Shown here one piece after another: positions 1-8,821 of a DNA stretch of 42,710 bases (positions within the stretch are counted from its first letter, which is position 1; each line of letters opens with the position of its first letter). The stretch spans positions 3,111,934 to 3,154,643 of the forward strand of contig KB904821.1 of assembly GCA_000380225.1 (NCBI GenBank), given 5' to 3'. Origin of the DNA: a filamentous cyanobacterium ESFC-1 (GTDB taxonomy: Bacteria > Cyanobacteriota > Cyanobacteriia > Cyanobacteriales > Spirulinaceae). The position numbers were made by a program, and so were the translations under genes. The notes below the pieces were generated by a model. It ran no database searches. It was not told the DNA's origin and was given only the letters and a program-made list of their open reading frames with translations.

Positions 1-627
1 GACCTGCCCGAAGCACCCCAAGCCACTAATATTGCCAATTTTGACTTTGGTTCCCTTAAAAATGGCTTTATTTGGCGCTTTCCCAATGGCGATCGCACTT
101 CGATTAGTGCCGCAATTCTCGCAAACCCCAAGGGCAAACCCCAAGAAGTACAAAAGCAAATTAGTAAATACGCCCAAGCCATTGGCCTCGACCCCTCTCG
201 CGGTCAAATGTACGAACATCCCTTGTCCTTGTGGTCGGATAACAAGCCTTTACACGGACAAAATGCCTTAGTCGTCGGGGATGCCGCCGGAATTACCGAC
301 CCCCTACTCGCAGAAGGCATCCGTCCGTCTATGTTTACCGGAGTCAAAGCCGCCGCCGCCATTGCCAACGCGATCGCCGGAGACAGCAGCGCCCTCCCCG
401 AATATAGCAGCATCGTCCACCAAGCTTGGGGCGAAGAATACGTCTGGGCGCAACGGCTTTCTGGCTTGTTCTTTAAGCTGCCGGGAGTGGCGTACAAAGT
501 GGGGGTCAAACGTCCCACTGCTGCCCAAATTATGAGTCAAATTCTCTGCGGCCAAACTCGCTATACCGACATCACCGACAAGGCGATCAAAACCCTCAAA
601 CGCAGCTTTTTACCGGGACAAGGGTGA
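1..627 (+). CDS. geranylgeranyl reductase family FAD-dependent oxidoreductase, C-terminal part
   Basis: Partial gene: the reading frame is open from the first base of the window and stops with TGA at 625-627, so only the last 208 residues are seen. The segment LVVGDAAGITDPLLAEGI is the classic second FAD-contact region (GDAAG...P...GI) of the geranylgeranyl reductase/FixC/digeranylgeranylglycerophospholipid reductase family. Family members reduce isoprenoid double bonds or act as flavin monooxygenases. The N-terminal Rossmann GxGxxG is outside the window. The sequence does not tell whether this is ChlP (chlorophyll/tocopherol prenyl reduction) or one of the several cyanobacterial paralogues; I favour a paralogue but cannot prove it. 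It is followed by a repeat-rich gap and the convergent pnp gene. Confidence 0.85.
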   Translation, partial: DLPEAPQATNIANFDFGSLKNGFIWRFPNGDRTSISAAILANPKGKPQEVQKQISKYAQAIGLDPSRGQMYEHPLSLWSDNKPLHGQNALVVGDAAGITDPLLAEGIRPSMFTGVKAAAAIANAIAGDSSALPEYSSIVHQAWGEEYVWAQRLSGLFFKLPGVAYKVGVKRPTAAQIMSQILCGQTRYTDITDKAIKTLKRSFLPGQG

Positions 628-736
628 TTTTCAGTCATCAGCATCTAAGGGGCAGCTTTGCTGTGGGCAGCTTTGCTGTAGGCAGTGGGCAGCGCGTGCT
701 GTAGGCAATCATTATGTAGGGGCTGGGTTTCCCTGC
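628..736. repeat. short GC-rich tandem hairpin repeats after the reductase gene
   Basis: Two perfect 15-bp copies of GGGCAGCTTTGCTGT lie at 650-664 and 665-679, followed by a degenerate third copy to about 702. Each unit contains a mini-palindrome, CAGC-TTT-GCTG. At 716-738 is a 23-bp imperfect palindrome (arms GGGC/GCCC and GGG/CCC around TTT) that recurs inverted at 41058-41080. No coding potential is evident. Confidence 0.75.
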
Positions 737-890
737 CCAACAACCAATAACCAATAACCAACAACCAACAACCAATAACCAACAACCAATAACCAACAAC
801 CAACAACCAACAACCAACAACCAACAACCAATAACCAACAACCAACAACCAACAACCAATAACCAACAACCAATAACCAACAACCAACAA
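737..890. repeat. heptanucleotide array, 22 units of CCAAYAA
   Basis: Twenty-two uninterrupted 7-bp units, each either CCAATAA or CCAACAA, with variation only at the fifth base. This resembles the short tandemly repeated repetitive (STRR) heptamers known in cyanobacteria. The same units in the opposite orientation form the array starting at 42577. Open frames over it merely translate the heptamer (LLVIGCW-type peptides) and are not genes. It lies between the convergent reductase and pnp genes. Confidence 0.95.
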
Positions 891-895
891 CAACA

Positions 896-917
896 AAACC
901 CGCCTAACTGCGGGTTT
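896..917 (-). terminator. intrinsic terminator of pnp
   Basis: Perfect 8-bp inverted repeat AAACCCGC / GCGGGTTT with a 6-nt loop. On the minus strand the 3' arm continues into a T-rich run (GGTTTTGTTGTTG). It lies 28 bp past the pnp stop codon, as expected for a Rho-independent terminator. Confidence 0.75.
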
Positions 918-944
918 CCATCTGTATTTAAGTAGATTTTAGGC

Positions 945-3098
945 TTACGGCGCTAATACCGCGGCCCGAGCTGCTGCTGCTTGGTCGGGGTGAATGCCTA
1001 AGCGGGTGAGGTTGATGCGACCGCGAGAGTCAATTTCGCGGACTTTGACCACCACTTCATCGCCGACTGCGACTTCATCTTCGACTTTACCGACGCGACC
1101 TTCGGCCAGTTGCGAGATGTGGATCATGCCTTCTTTACCGGGCAGAATTTCGACAAATGCGCCGATGGGGATAATCCGCATCACATGACCGACAAAGACT
1201 TCGCCTTCTTTGATGGTGCGGGTCATGCCTTCGATGGCTCGCATGGCTTGTTGGGCGTTTTCGGCTTCCATCGAGGAAATCGTGACGGTTCCATCGTCTT
1301 CGATATCGACTTTGGCTCCGGTTTGTTCGGTAATGCCTTTGATGTTTTTGCCACCGGGGCCGATGACTAAACCAATGAGATCGGGGTTGATCTTCATGGT
1401 GAGCAAGCGGGGGGCAAAGTTGGAAAGCTGCGATCGCGGTTGGTCGATTTCTGCCAGCATTTTTTCGAGGATATGCAATCGGGCCGACTTGGCTTGATTA
1501 ATGGCTTCGGCGACGGTTTCGAGGGGTAGCCCGGTGATTTTCATATCCATTTGCAAGGCGGTAATGCCTTCGTCAGTACCCGCAACTTTGAAGTCCATGT
1601 CACCGAGGAAGTCTTCAATGCCTTGAATATCAGTGAGGACGCGCACTTCGTCTCCTTCTTTAATCAGTCCCATAGCGGCACCGCTTACGGGTTTGGCAAT
1701 GGGAACTCCGGCATCCATCAGAGCGAGGGTTGAGCCACATACAGACCCCATCGAGGTTGAACCGTTGGAGGAAAGGACTTCGGAAACGACCCGCAATACA
1801 TAGGGAAATTCCTCTCTTTGGGGTAAAACCGGGATGATGGCGCGTTCGGCTAAAGCCCCGTGACCGATTTCCCGACGACCGGGCGATCGCATGGGCTTGG
1901 TTTCTCCGACTGAATAGGGAGGAAAGTTGTAATGGTGGAGGTAGCGTTTTTGGGTGTCGGGATGGAGATCGTCGAGTTCTTGGGCATCTCCGGGGGTTCC
2001 GAGGGTGACAATGGACAGCACTTGGGTTAAGCCCCGTTGGAATAAGCCCGAACCGTGAACTCGTCGGGGGAGTAAGCCTACGCGACAGGAAATCGGACGT
2101 ACTTCGTCGAGTTTGCGACCGTCTACCCGTACACCGTCTTCGATGATTTGGGCCCGCATTAAGGTTTTGGTGAGTTTTTTGAAAGTTTTGCCCACCACGG
2201 CGGGGTTTTCTTCGACGGTGGCTTTAATGGGGTTGTCTTCGGGAAGGGACGCGATCGCCTCGTTGACTTCGTTTTCTTTGATTTCGTCGAGGGCTTCGTC
2301 CCGGTTTGTTTTGTCGAAGTCGAAGTGGGATAAGACTTTTTTGATGCCAGAGGTGGCGCGATCGCGCACTAATTCTTCGAGTTCGGGATGAGACGCGGGG
2401 GGTTCGGCAGTCGCCAGTTCGAGGCCCAATTCTTGCATGATGTCGTGCTGGGCTTTGATCAATTCCCGCACCGCTTCATAACCAAAGTCGATGGCTTCGA
2501 TGATATCTTGTTCGGGGAGTTGGTTGGCTCCGGCTTCCACCATCACCACGCCGTCAGGGGTTCCGGCGACCACTAAATCTAAATCCCCGTCGTCTACTTC
2601 CTTGTAGGTCGGGTTAATGATAAAATCATCTCCCACTAAGCCCACCCGTACCCCGGCCATCGGCCCGGCAAAGGGAATTTGAGCCAAGATTACTGCCATA
2701 GAAGCCCCGGTTACAGCGAGGACATCGGGCGGCACTTGCTCGTCCATTGACAAAGTAGTTGCTATGATCTGAATGTCATCCCGCAGCCATTGAGGAAATA
2801 AGGGACGTAAAGGACGGTCAATTAAGCGACTGGTCAAGGTTACTTTTTCTGGCGGACGGCCTTCTCGTCGCAGAAAGCCTCCGGGGATGCGGCCGGCGGC
2901 ATAAAGTCGTTCTTCGTAGTCCACCAAGAGGGGCAAAAAATCGATTCCTTCTCTACCTTCGGCCCGGGTTGCAGTTACTAAAACTGAGGTATCCCCGGAT
3001 TCAATCAAAACAGAACCACCAGCCTGTGGGGCGAGAAGACCAGTCTGGAGTCGAATATCCCGTCCATCAAAGGATATTGACCTGTTAAATTCTTGCAT
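945..3098 (-). CDS. pnp: polyribonucleotide nucleotidyltransferase (PNPase)
   Basis: 717 residues, the normal length of bacterial PNPase, a phosphorolytic 3'-5' exoribonuclease and RNA-tailing enzyme. First RNase PH domain: includes [15 protein letters not shown] and [11 protein letters not shown] (about residues 70-105). Then an all-helical linker. Second RNase PH domain: carries the catalytic region [20 protein letters not shown] domain: [14 protein letters not shown] with its GPGG loop near residue 580. S1 domain: from about 632 to 700 ([15 protein letters not shown]...GMIHIS). The ATG at 3098 is preceded by a good ribosome site (GAAGGAA). The gene is divergent from the SNF2 gene and ends at a clear terminator. 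All key motifs look intact. Confidence 0.98.
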   Translation of the reverse strand: MQEFNRSISFDGRDIRLQTGLLAPQAGGSVLIESGDTSVLVTATRAEGREGIDFLPLLVDYEERLYAAGRIPGGFLRREGRPPEKVTLTSRLIDRPLRPLFPQWLRDDIQIIATTLSMDEQVPPDVLAVTGASMAVILAQIPFAGPMAGVRVGLVGDDFIINPTYKEVDDGDLDLVVAGTPDGVVMVEAGANQLPEQDIIEAIDFGYEAVRELIKAQHDIMQELGLELATAEPPASHPELEELVRDRATSGIKKVLSHFDFDKTNRDEALDEIKENEVNEAIASLPEDNPIKATVEENPAVVGKTFKKLTKTLMRAQIIEDGVRVDGRKLDEVRPISCRVGLLPRRVHGSGLFQRGLTQVLSIVTLGTPGDAQELDDLHPDTQKRYLHHYNFPPYSVGETKPMRSPGRREIGHGALAERAIIPVLPQREEFPYVLRVVSEVLSSNGSTSMGSVCGSTLALMDAGVPIAKPVSGAAMGLIKEGDEVRVLTDIQGIEDFLGDMDFKVAGTDEGITALQMDMKITGLPLETVAEAINQAKSARLHILEKMLAEIDQPRSQLSNFAPRLLTMKINPDLIGLVIGPGGKNIKGITEQTGAKVDIEDDGTVTISSMEAENAQQAMRAIEGMTRTIKEGEVFVGHVMRIIPIGAFVEILPGKEGMIHISQLAEGRVGKVEDEVAVGDEVVVKVREIDSRGRINLTRLGIHPDQAAAARAAVLAP

Positions 3099-3327
3099 CT
3101 GTTTTGTTATTCCTTCTCTTTACACTTTTATCTTCTCTGGCAATCCTAACACTTCTTGCCGAGAGTAGATGGGGGCTGAATGACCCGGCGGTTTCTTGGG
3201 TTTTTCTTGATTGAGAAGCCTACCCAACCGCCCCACAACAAATCAGCATTGAACCCAGCTTTAGCAGCAAAGGGTTTCCTCATTGGCTTATCGGTATGTA
3301 CATCGCGATCGCACATTAACGAAACTC
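3099..3327. promoter_or_regulatory. divergent pnp/SNF2 intergenic region with long inverted repeat
   Basis: Holds the promoters for both flanking genes, though no convincing -35/-10 pair stands out. An inverted repeat spans 3187-3232 (GGCGGTT... paired with ...AACCGCC, plus inner TTGGGT/ACCCAA and TTCT/AGAA pairing). It would be an RNA stem-loop about 90-130 nt upstream of the pnp start if pnp has a long leader. Whether it is transcribed is unknown. Confidence 0.45.
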
Positions 3328-6300
3328 ATGGCAACTCTACACGGTAGTTGGATTCGACAGCCCCAAGCAAGTTATTTTTGGATTTGGGGCGAAGTGTGGC
3401 GGGCTAATCCGTCTTCCCATCTCGACGCAAATTCTCAGGCGGTGCATCCTCTGGCAATGACTCTCGATGAGTTACAGGCTTTGGCGCGATCGCAATCTTG
3501 GGCTTGGCAACCCCCAGAAAGCCTCGAACCCGAACCTCTCCATCGGCTGGCACTCCCCACCCCCAAAACGCGGTCAAAATCCCTTGTTGTGCCGTTGTTG
3601 TCTCAGGATTTAGCCGAGGCCGATCCGAAAAAATTATCTTTGCAGTGGTGGCAAATTCCGGGAGCGAGCTTAGATGCCCTCTCAATGGCACGATTTTTGC
3701 AGAGTTTACCCCTAGGGGCATTACAAGCGGGAGCGACCTATTTAGGGGAAGATTTGGGCTTCTGGGCGCAGGTCTATCGCTGGAGCTTGGATTTGGTGGC
3801 TCGCTGTAAGTTTTTACCGGGAATCGAAAAGCTCGATGCTGACCAATGGCAGGGGATTTGGTATCCTTTGCTCGATAATGCGTTGGATCAATCCCGCTTG
3901 GCGCAGTTTGCTCAGTCGATGCCGCCGATTTGTCGGGCTTATGGGGTTGCGGGTGGGGCTGAAACCGACCCGAATGAGTATATTCACGGAACCGACCCCC
4001 AAGAGTTGTTACTGAATTTTTTAAGTCAGGTGGTGGATGCTCAACTGCGGACTTGGCTAGATGTGGGGGTCAAACCGATGAAAGGGTCTTTGGTGTCTCC
4101 TTGGCTCGAAACCCTACAAACCGACGAGGAGATTGTCTGGGAGGAGTCTGAAGACGGCCCCCAACGCCTCAATACGGCGGTACAAACTTGGTTGGCTCCG
4201 GTGCATGATTTTTTAGTCAAGCCGGATTCGGAAAAAATAGGGGGCGATCGCTTTCAGGCTTGTTTTGTGCTTGAACCCCCCACCGAAGGCGAGGTACGCT
4301 GGGGACAACTCGACTGGAAGTTGAATTATTATCTGCGCTCGATTAGCGACCCCAATCTGCAAGTAGATGCGGCAACGATTTGGCAAAATCCGGTTGATGA
4401 GTTGGTGTGGCAAGACGGCGTGATTCCCTATCCCCAAGAAACGTTTTTACAAGGTTTGGGTCTTGCGGCTCGGTTATATTCTCCGATTGAAGCCAGTCTT
4501 AATTACAAACAGCCGACCCAATGCACCCTCAACCCCATTGAGGTTTACGAGTTTATTCGCTCTAGTGCTGGACAACTGCAAAATAGTGGCTTTGGGGTGG
4601 TTTTACCGTCGGGATTGGCAAGCGGGACAGAGAACCGTTTAGGAGTCAAAATTAAAGCCAAAGTCGTGCGGAAAAAAGGCGAGCGTTTGGGTTTAAAAAG
4701 TCCGCTTAATTATCAGTTAGAATTGGCGGTGGGCGATCGCACTCTCTCTAAAGAAGACTTCGAGCAATTATTAGCACAACAATCCCCTTTAGTACAGGTA
4801 GACGGGGAATGGTTAGCGCTCCAGCCCGCCGATGCCAGGGCCGCTCAAGCGATTTTAGAACCGTCTGAAGAACCCATTAATTTAACGGTTGAAGATGCTT
4901 TGCGGTTTAGTACCGGAGATATTAAAACCTTTGCAAAGTTGCCGATTGTGAGTTTTACCGCGACGGGCATTTTAAAAGAGTTAATCGCCAACTTAGTCGA
5001 AAACAAACCGATCGAACTCATCGACGTTCCAGAGGATTTTCAAGGGGAACTCCGACCTTATCAAACACGGGGTTTATCTTGGTTATCTTTCCTCGAACGC
5101 TGGAGTTTGGGGGCTTGTTTAGCCGATGATATGGGTTTAGGTAAAACGGCTCAACTGATTGCGTTTCTGCTGCATTTAAAAGCTGAAGGAGCTTTGAATA
5201 AAGGAACTTTGGTGGTGTGTCCCACTTCGGTTTTAAGTAATTGGGAACGAGAGGTACAAAAGTTTGCCCCGACGCTTTCGGTGGTGGTTCATCATGGCGA
5301 TAAACGCAGTAAAGGGAAGGCATTTATTAAGGAAGTTAAAAACCAAGATTTAGTGATTACGAGCTATTCCTTGGTTTTTCGCGATCTCGATACTTTAGAA
5401 AAAGTAAATTGGGAAGGGGTGGTACTCGATGAAGCCCAAAACGTTAAAAATCCACAAGCTAAACAAGCCCAAGCGGTTCGCAAGTTAAATGCGGGTTTTC
5501 GGGTGGCTTTAACGGGGACTCCGATTGAAAACCGCTTGTCGGAGTTGTGGTCTATTTTAGATTTTCTCAATCCGGGCTTTTTGGGAAATCGTCAATTCTT
5601 CCAGCGTCGGTTTGCGATTCCCATCGAAAAATATGGCGATCGCGACTCGCTTCAGATTTTGCGATCGCTCGTCCAACCCTTCATCCTGCGTCGTCTCAAA
5701 ACCGATAAAGCGATTATTCAAGATTTACCTGAAAAACAGGAGATGAATGTCTTTTGTAATCTTTCAGCCGAACAAGCGAAGTTGTATCAGCAAGCGGTAG
5801 ATGAAGCGTTAGAGAAAATCGAAACGGCTGAGGGGATTCAGCGTCACGGCTTGATTTTGACCTTGTTAATAAAACTCAAACAAATTTGCAATCATCCCGC
5901 GCAATATCTCAAAAGTAATCGCATTGAACAGGGCGATCGCTCTGGGAAGTTGTTACGCTTACAAGAGATGTTAGAAGAAGTGGTAGCAGAGGGCGATCGC
6001 GCTCTCATTTTCACTCAATTTGCCGAGTGGGGCAAACTCCTAAAACCCTATTTAGCCGAACAACTCAACACTGAACCTTTGTTCCTTTACGGTGCAACGC
6101 GACGCAATCAACGTCAAGAAATGATCGACCGTTTCCAAAACGATCCAGAAGGCCCCCAAATCATGATTTTATCCCTCAAAGCCGGGGGAACAGGACTCAA
6201 CTTAACCCGCGCAAATCACGTTTTCCATGTGGATCGCTGGTGGAATCCTGCGGTAGAAAATCAAGCCACAGACCGCGCTTTTCGTATTGGTCAAAAACGC

Positions 6301-6486
6301 AATGTCCAGGTTCATAAATTTATCAGCACCGGGACATTAGAGGAAAAGATTAATGACATTATCGAAAGCAAAAAACAACTGGCCGAGCAAGCAGTTGATG
6401 CCGGAGAACAATGGTTGACGGAGTTGGATACGGAGCAGTTACGGAACTTATTAGTCTTAGATCGTTCGGCGATTATGGATGAGTAA
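3328..6486 (+). CDS. SNF2-family DEAD/DEAH-box ATPase
   Basis: 1052-residue Swi2/Snf2-like ATPase (HepA/RapA superfamily), which probably translocates on double-stranded DNA to remodel protein-DNA complexes. The N-terminal ~480 residues match the style of the SNF2-associated domain of bacterial homologues. The motor shows motif I DDMGLGKT (about 600), motif II LDEAQ (about 701), motif III LTGTPIENRLSELWSI, and C-lobe motifs LSLKAGGTGLNLT and RWWNPAVENQATDRAFRIGQ. I chose the ATG at 3328 because the protein then begins MATLHGSW, as I recall for relatives. A TTG at 3283 would add 15 residues. It ends 5 bp before a convergent gene. The exact cellular role is not deducible. Confidence 0.93.
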   Translation: MATLHGSWIRQPQASYFWIWGEVWRANPSSHLDANSQAVHPLAMTLDELQALARSQSWAWQPPESLEPEPLHRLALPTPKTRSKSLVVPLLSQDLAEADPKKLSLQWWQIPGASLDALSMARFLQSLPLGALQAGATYLGEDLGFWAQVYRWSLDLVARCKFLPGIEKLDADQWQGIWYPLLDNALDQSRLAQFAQSMPPICRAYGVAGGAETDPNEYIHGTDPQELLLNFLSQVVDAQLRTWLDVGVKPMKGSLVSPWLETLQTDEEIVWEESEDGPQRLNTAVQTWLAPVHDFLVKPDSEKIGGDRFQACFVLEPPTEGEVRWGQLDWKLNYYLRSISDPNLQVDAATIWQNPVDELVWQDGVIPYPQETFLQGLGLAARLYSPIEASLNYKQPTQCTLNPIEVYEFIRSSAGQLQNSGFGVVLPSGLASGTENRLGVKIKAKVVRKKGERLGLKSPLNYQLELAVGDRTLSKEDFEQLLAQQSPLVQVDGEWLALQPADARAAQAILEPSEEPINLTVEDALRFSTGDIKTFAKLPIVSFTATGILKELIANLVENKPIELIDVPEDFQGELRPYQTRGLSWLSFLERWSLGACLADDMGLGKTAQLIAFLLHLKAEGALNKGTLVVCPTSVLSNWEREVQKFAPTLSVVVHHGDKRSKGKAFIKEVKNQDLVITSYSLVFRDLDTLEKVNWEGVVLDEAQNVKNPQAKQAQAVRKLNAGFRVALTGTPIENRLSELWSILDFLNPGFLGNRQFFQRRFAIPIEKYGDRDSLQILRSLVQPFILRRLKTDKAIIQDLPEKQEMNVFCNLSAEQAKLYQQAVDEALEKIETAEGIQRHGLILTLLIKLKQICNHPAQYLKSNRIEQGDRSGKLLRLQEMLEEVVAEGDRALIFTQFAEWGKLLKPYLAEQLNTEPLFLYGATRRNQRQEMIDRFQNDPEGPQIMILSLKAGGTGLNLTRANHVFHVDRWWNPAVENQATDRAFRIGQKRNVQVHKFISTGTLEEKINDIIESKKQLAEQAVDAGEQWLTELDTEQLRNLLVLDRSAIMDE

Positions 6487-6491
6487 AAAGA

Positions 6492-7967
6492 CTATTCCTG
6501 GATGGAAGGAACAATCACAACTTCTTGAGGATAGCTTGGAATATAGCTTAATTCATATCCCCCAATTTTTAAGTGCGGCCAATCGGGTAAACCGGGAATT
6601 TCTCCGAATGTTTCTAAGTAATTGGCTCTGAATAACGACGCAATCATCACTGTATTTTCAGGAATTTGTTCTTGACTCACTAACCAAAAATCTGGCGCTT
6701 TATTGGCAAATGTCCAACTAATGGTTTTGGGCGGAAGTTGATAATCAAATACTAACCGAGCCGCATAATCGTCAATAATATAAGTTAGTTCGGGATGCTG
6801 GGTAACATAGTTTTGAATTGAGGTATATTCAGGTTTACGGCTACTGAGATAGTTTACCGTTGACAGAATATTTGTGTTGTTATGGATTAGTAAAATAATA
6901 AGCGCCAATGACCACAGTATTTTTTTGAAAATTTGGGGGAGTTGAATTTCTGGAATCAACAATAGAATTCCCAAGGACATGACAAAGTGAAAAATTCCTT
7001 GGTAAACGCTAGTAACATACAAAAGGGCATTGATAATAAAGCTGCAAGTCAAAAGAATTACAAAGAAAAAAGCTCGGTTTCCAACTTTTCGACGTTGCCA
7101 AATTGTTAAGATAAAAATACTCAAGTATAAGCCATACAGTAAACTATAGGTTAAGATGCCATAACGAGAAAAACTTTGGTTTTTAATAGTGATTAAATTC
7201 TCAAGAATTGAACCTCGACGAATTTGAGAATGCCAAATTAAATCGCTGAAAAATCGACTTATTTCAAAGTCAATAGCAAGAAGAAATAAGAGGCTAACAA
7301 CCGCGATCGCGCCGATTAAACAAAAGACGCGATCGCGTAAATATTGCCAACGTTGAGAGATCGGTAATTTAAAAAGGCGATCGCCAATCATAAAAGCCGT
7401 TAAGGGAATCAGATAAACAAAAATTGTGACGTAAGATAAAATACTGATACCCAAACAAGTAAATCCACCCCAAGAATGCCAACGAGTATCATTAGAAAGT
7501 AAGTATAATCCCGTAATTCCCCACGCGATTCCTACCGCTTCAGAACGCAATCCCAATTCAGCCATCGCGATCGCATATAAAATAATAATCAGCCAAATGA
7601 TCGGGATAGAAATGTGATATTTTCTTAAAAGTAAGGCCAGAAAAACAGAAGCCACAATATACCAAAAACACTGAAAGGCTAAAAAGCTTTTGGTACTTAC
7701 TCCCGATAAGAACAGCCAACCGGTTAATAAAAATTGGTGAAATGGCGGTTGAATATAAAAGCGATCGCCCACTCTTTCGTGCCAAGATGCAAGCCAGGGA
7801 TTTACAAACTCACCCCCGTTGTTTAGATTAATGGGAGTACCAATGAAAGCCAGATCGTCCATGTGGGGTGAAGGATAGCCCCAAGCCAGCAATAAAAGCC
7901 AAAATACAACAATGGGCGTTAATAAAATTAAGAGCGATTGCTGCCGATTTGAAATTAGATCTTTCAT
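6492..7967 (-). CDS. GT-C-type membrane glycosyltransferase (PMT/GT39-like)
   Basis: 491 residues with roughly ten hydrophobic segments. A first periplasmic loop directly after TM1 carries an acidic pair (SPHMDDLAF), the position where GT-C enzymes such as ArnT, PMT and PglB bind the polyprenyl-phosphate-sugar donor. A soluble tail follows the last membrane helix (about residue 365 on). This architecture indicates transfer of a sugar from a lipid-phosphate donor outside the inner membrane; acceptor and sugar are unknown. It is divergent from the DPM-like/STELLO pair, which could supply such a donor. It is the first of three GT-C proteins in the locus. The family assignment rests on topology and motif position, not close identity. 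Confidence 0.75.
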   Translation of the reverse strand: MKDLISNRQQSLLILLTPIVVFWLLLLAWGYPSPHMDDLAFIGTPINLNNGGEFVNPWLASWHERVGDRFYIQPPFHQFLLTGWLFLSGVSTKSFLAFQCFWYIVASVFLALLLRKYHISIPIIWLIIILYAIAMAELGLRSEAVGIAWGITGLYLLSNDTRWHSWGGFTCLGISILSYVTIFVYLIPLTAFMIGDRLFKLPISQRWQYLRDRVFCLIGAIAVVSLLFLLAIDFEISRFFSDLIWHSQIRRGSILENLITIKNQSFSRYGILTYSLLYGLYLSIFILTIWQRRKVGNRAFFFVILLTCSFIINALLYVTSVYQGIFHFVMSLGILLLIPEIQLPQIFKKILWSLALIILLIHNNTNILSTVNYLSSRKPEYTSIQNYVTQHPELTYIIDDYAARLVFDYQLPPKTISWTFANKAPDFWLVSQEQIPENTVMIASLFRANYLETFGEIPGLPDWPHLKIGGYELSYIPSYPQEVVIVPSIQE

Positions 7968-8074
7968 TTTATATTAAATTGATATTAATAAATTGTTTGC
8001 TAAATTAGAATTTGCGTTTTTTGCCCCCTATAATTAAAAGACTTTTTTAGATATTCACACTTTATTAAACCAAA
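7968..8074 (+). promoter_or_regulatory. AT-rich divergent promoter region; candidate -10 TATAAT
   Basis: Very AT-rich 107-bp space between divergent genes. A consensus TATAAT at 8029-8034 is correctly placed for the rightward GT2/STELLO unit, about 40 bp before its ATG. The -35 region 17 bp upstream (TAGAAT) is poor. No leftward promoter element is obvious. Confidence 0.35.
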
Positions 8075-8821
8075 ATGCAAGCCAACTCAAAATTTTCAGA
8101 TATTGCAACAATAACTCTCGGAATTGTTTGTCCTATGGCAAATGAACAAGATACAGCTTGTCATTTTGTTAAAGAAGTCTTACAGCATTGTCACGGCTTT
8201 GCTCAGGTACGATTCTTTGCTATTTTAGACCGAGTAAGTCGCGATCGCACTAAGGATTTATTAGAACAAGTGAGTGTCCATACTCCTGAATTATGCGTAA
8301 TTTGGGCCCCGGAAAATCGTTGCGTGGTAGATGCTTATGTGCGAGGCTATCAAGAGGCGATCGCGGCAGGATGCGATTGGATTCTCGAAATTGATGCGGG
8401 GTACAGTCATCGACCCCAAGACATTCCCCAATTCTTTCACAAAATGCTCGAAGGATATGATTGTGTGTTCGGGAGTCGCTTTTGTCGCGGGGGAAGCATG
8501 ACAGGAGATTGGAAGCGATATTGGGTGAGTTATGGAGGGAGTATGTTGGCGAATTTAATATTGGGAACAAAGCTCAAAGATATGACCAGTGGCTTTGAAT
8601 TGTTCCAGCGAGATGCGTTGATTCAGGTTTTACAGAAAGGGTTGCGATCGCGGGGACACTTTTTCCAAACAGAAATTAAGTTTTATTGCCATCAATTTAA
8701 AATTGCTGAAGTCCCAATCCAATATAAAGTATTGAGTAATAGCGTCAATCAATCTGTTGTGAAAGAAGCTTTGACAAATTTAGGTATTTTAGCAAAAGAA
8801 CGCTGGCAAAAAAGAAAGTAA
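8075..8821 (+). CDS. family 2 glycosyltransferase, polyprenyl-phosphate sugar synthase (DPM1-like)
   Basis: 248-residue soluble GT-A enzyme. The order of motifs, a late EIDAGYSHRPQDIP block (105-118) then VFGSRF and a C-terminal LKDMTSGFELFQRDAL, is that of dolichol/polyprenol-phosphate mannose or glucose synthases, which make the lipid-linked sugar used by GT-C enzymes. Oddity: the canonical DAD metal motif reads D107-A-G109 here, losing the second acidic residue, so metal or donor use may differ or activity may be reduced. Its TAA stop overlaps the next gene's ATG in TAATG, implying translational coupling to the STELLO-like protein. The adjacent divergent GT-C gene is a plausible consumer of its product (inference). 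Confidence 0.85.
   Translation: MQANSKFSDIATITLGIVCPMANEQDTACHFVKEVLQHCHGFAQVRFFAILDRVSRDRTKDLLEQVSVHTPELCVIWAPENRCVVDAYVRGYQEAIAAGCDWILEIDAGYSHRPQDIPQFFHKMLEGYDCVFGSRFCRGGSMTGDWKRYWVSYGGSMLANLILGTKLKDMTSGFELFQRDALIQVLQKGLRSRGHFFQTEIKFYCHQFKIAEVPIQYKVLSNSVNQSVVKEALTNLGILAKERWQKRK

Noticed and set aside
204-555. Minus-strand and alternate frames opposite the reductase gene
   Set aside because: The plus-strand frame carries the FAD-binding motif; the others are shadows.
638-896. Minus-strand open frames encoding leucine/glycine/tryptophan-rich repeats
   Set aside because: They are translations of the 7-bp tandem array in every frame; there is no start context and the composition is fully explained by the repeat.
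3283-3327. TTG start extending the SNF2 protein by 15 residues
   Set aside because: The ATG at 3328 gives the N-terminus I expect for this family, and the extension is mostly a HIP1-containing leader.
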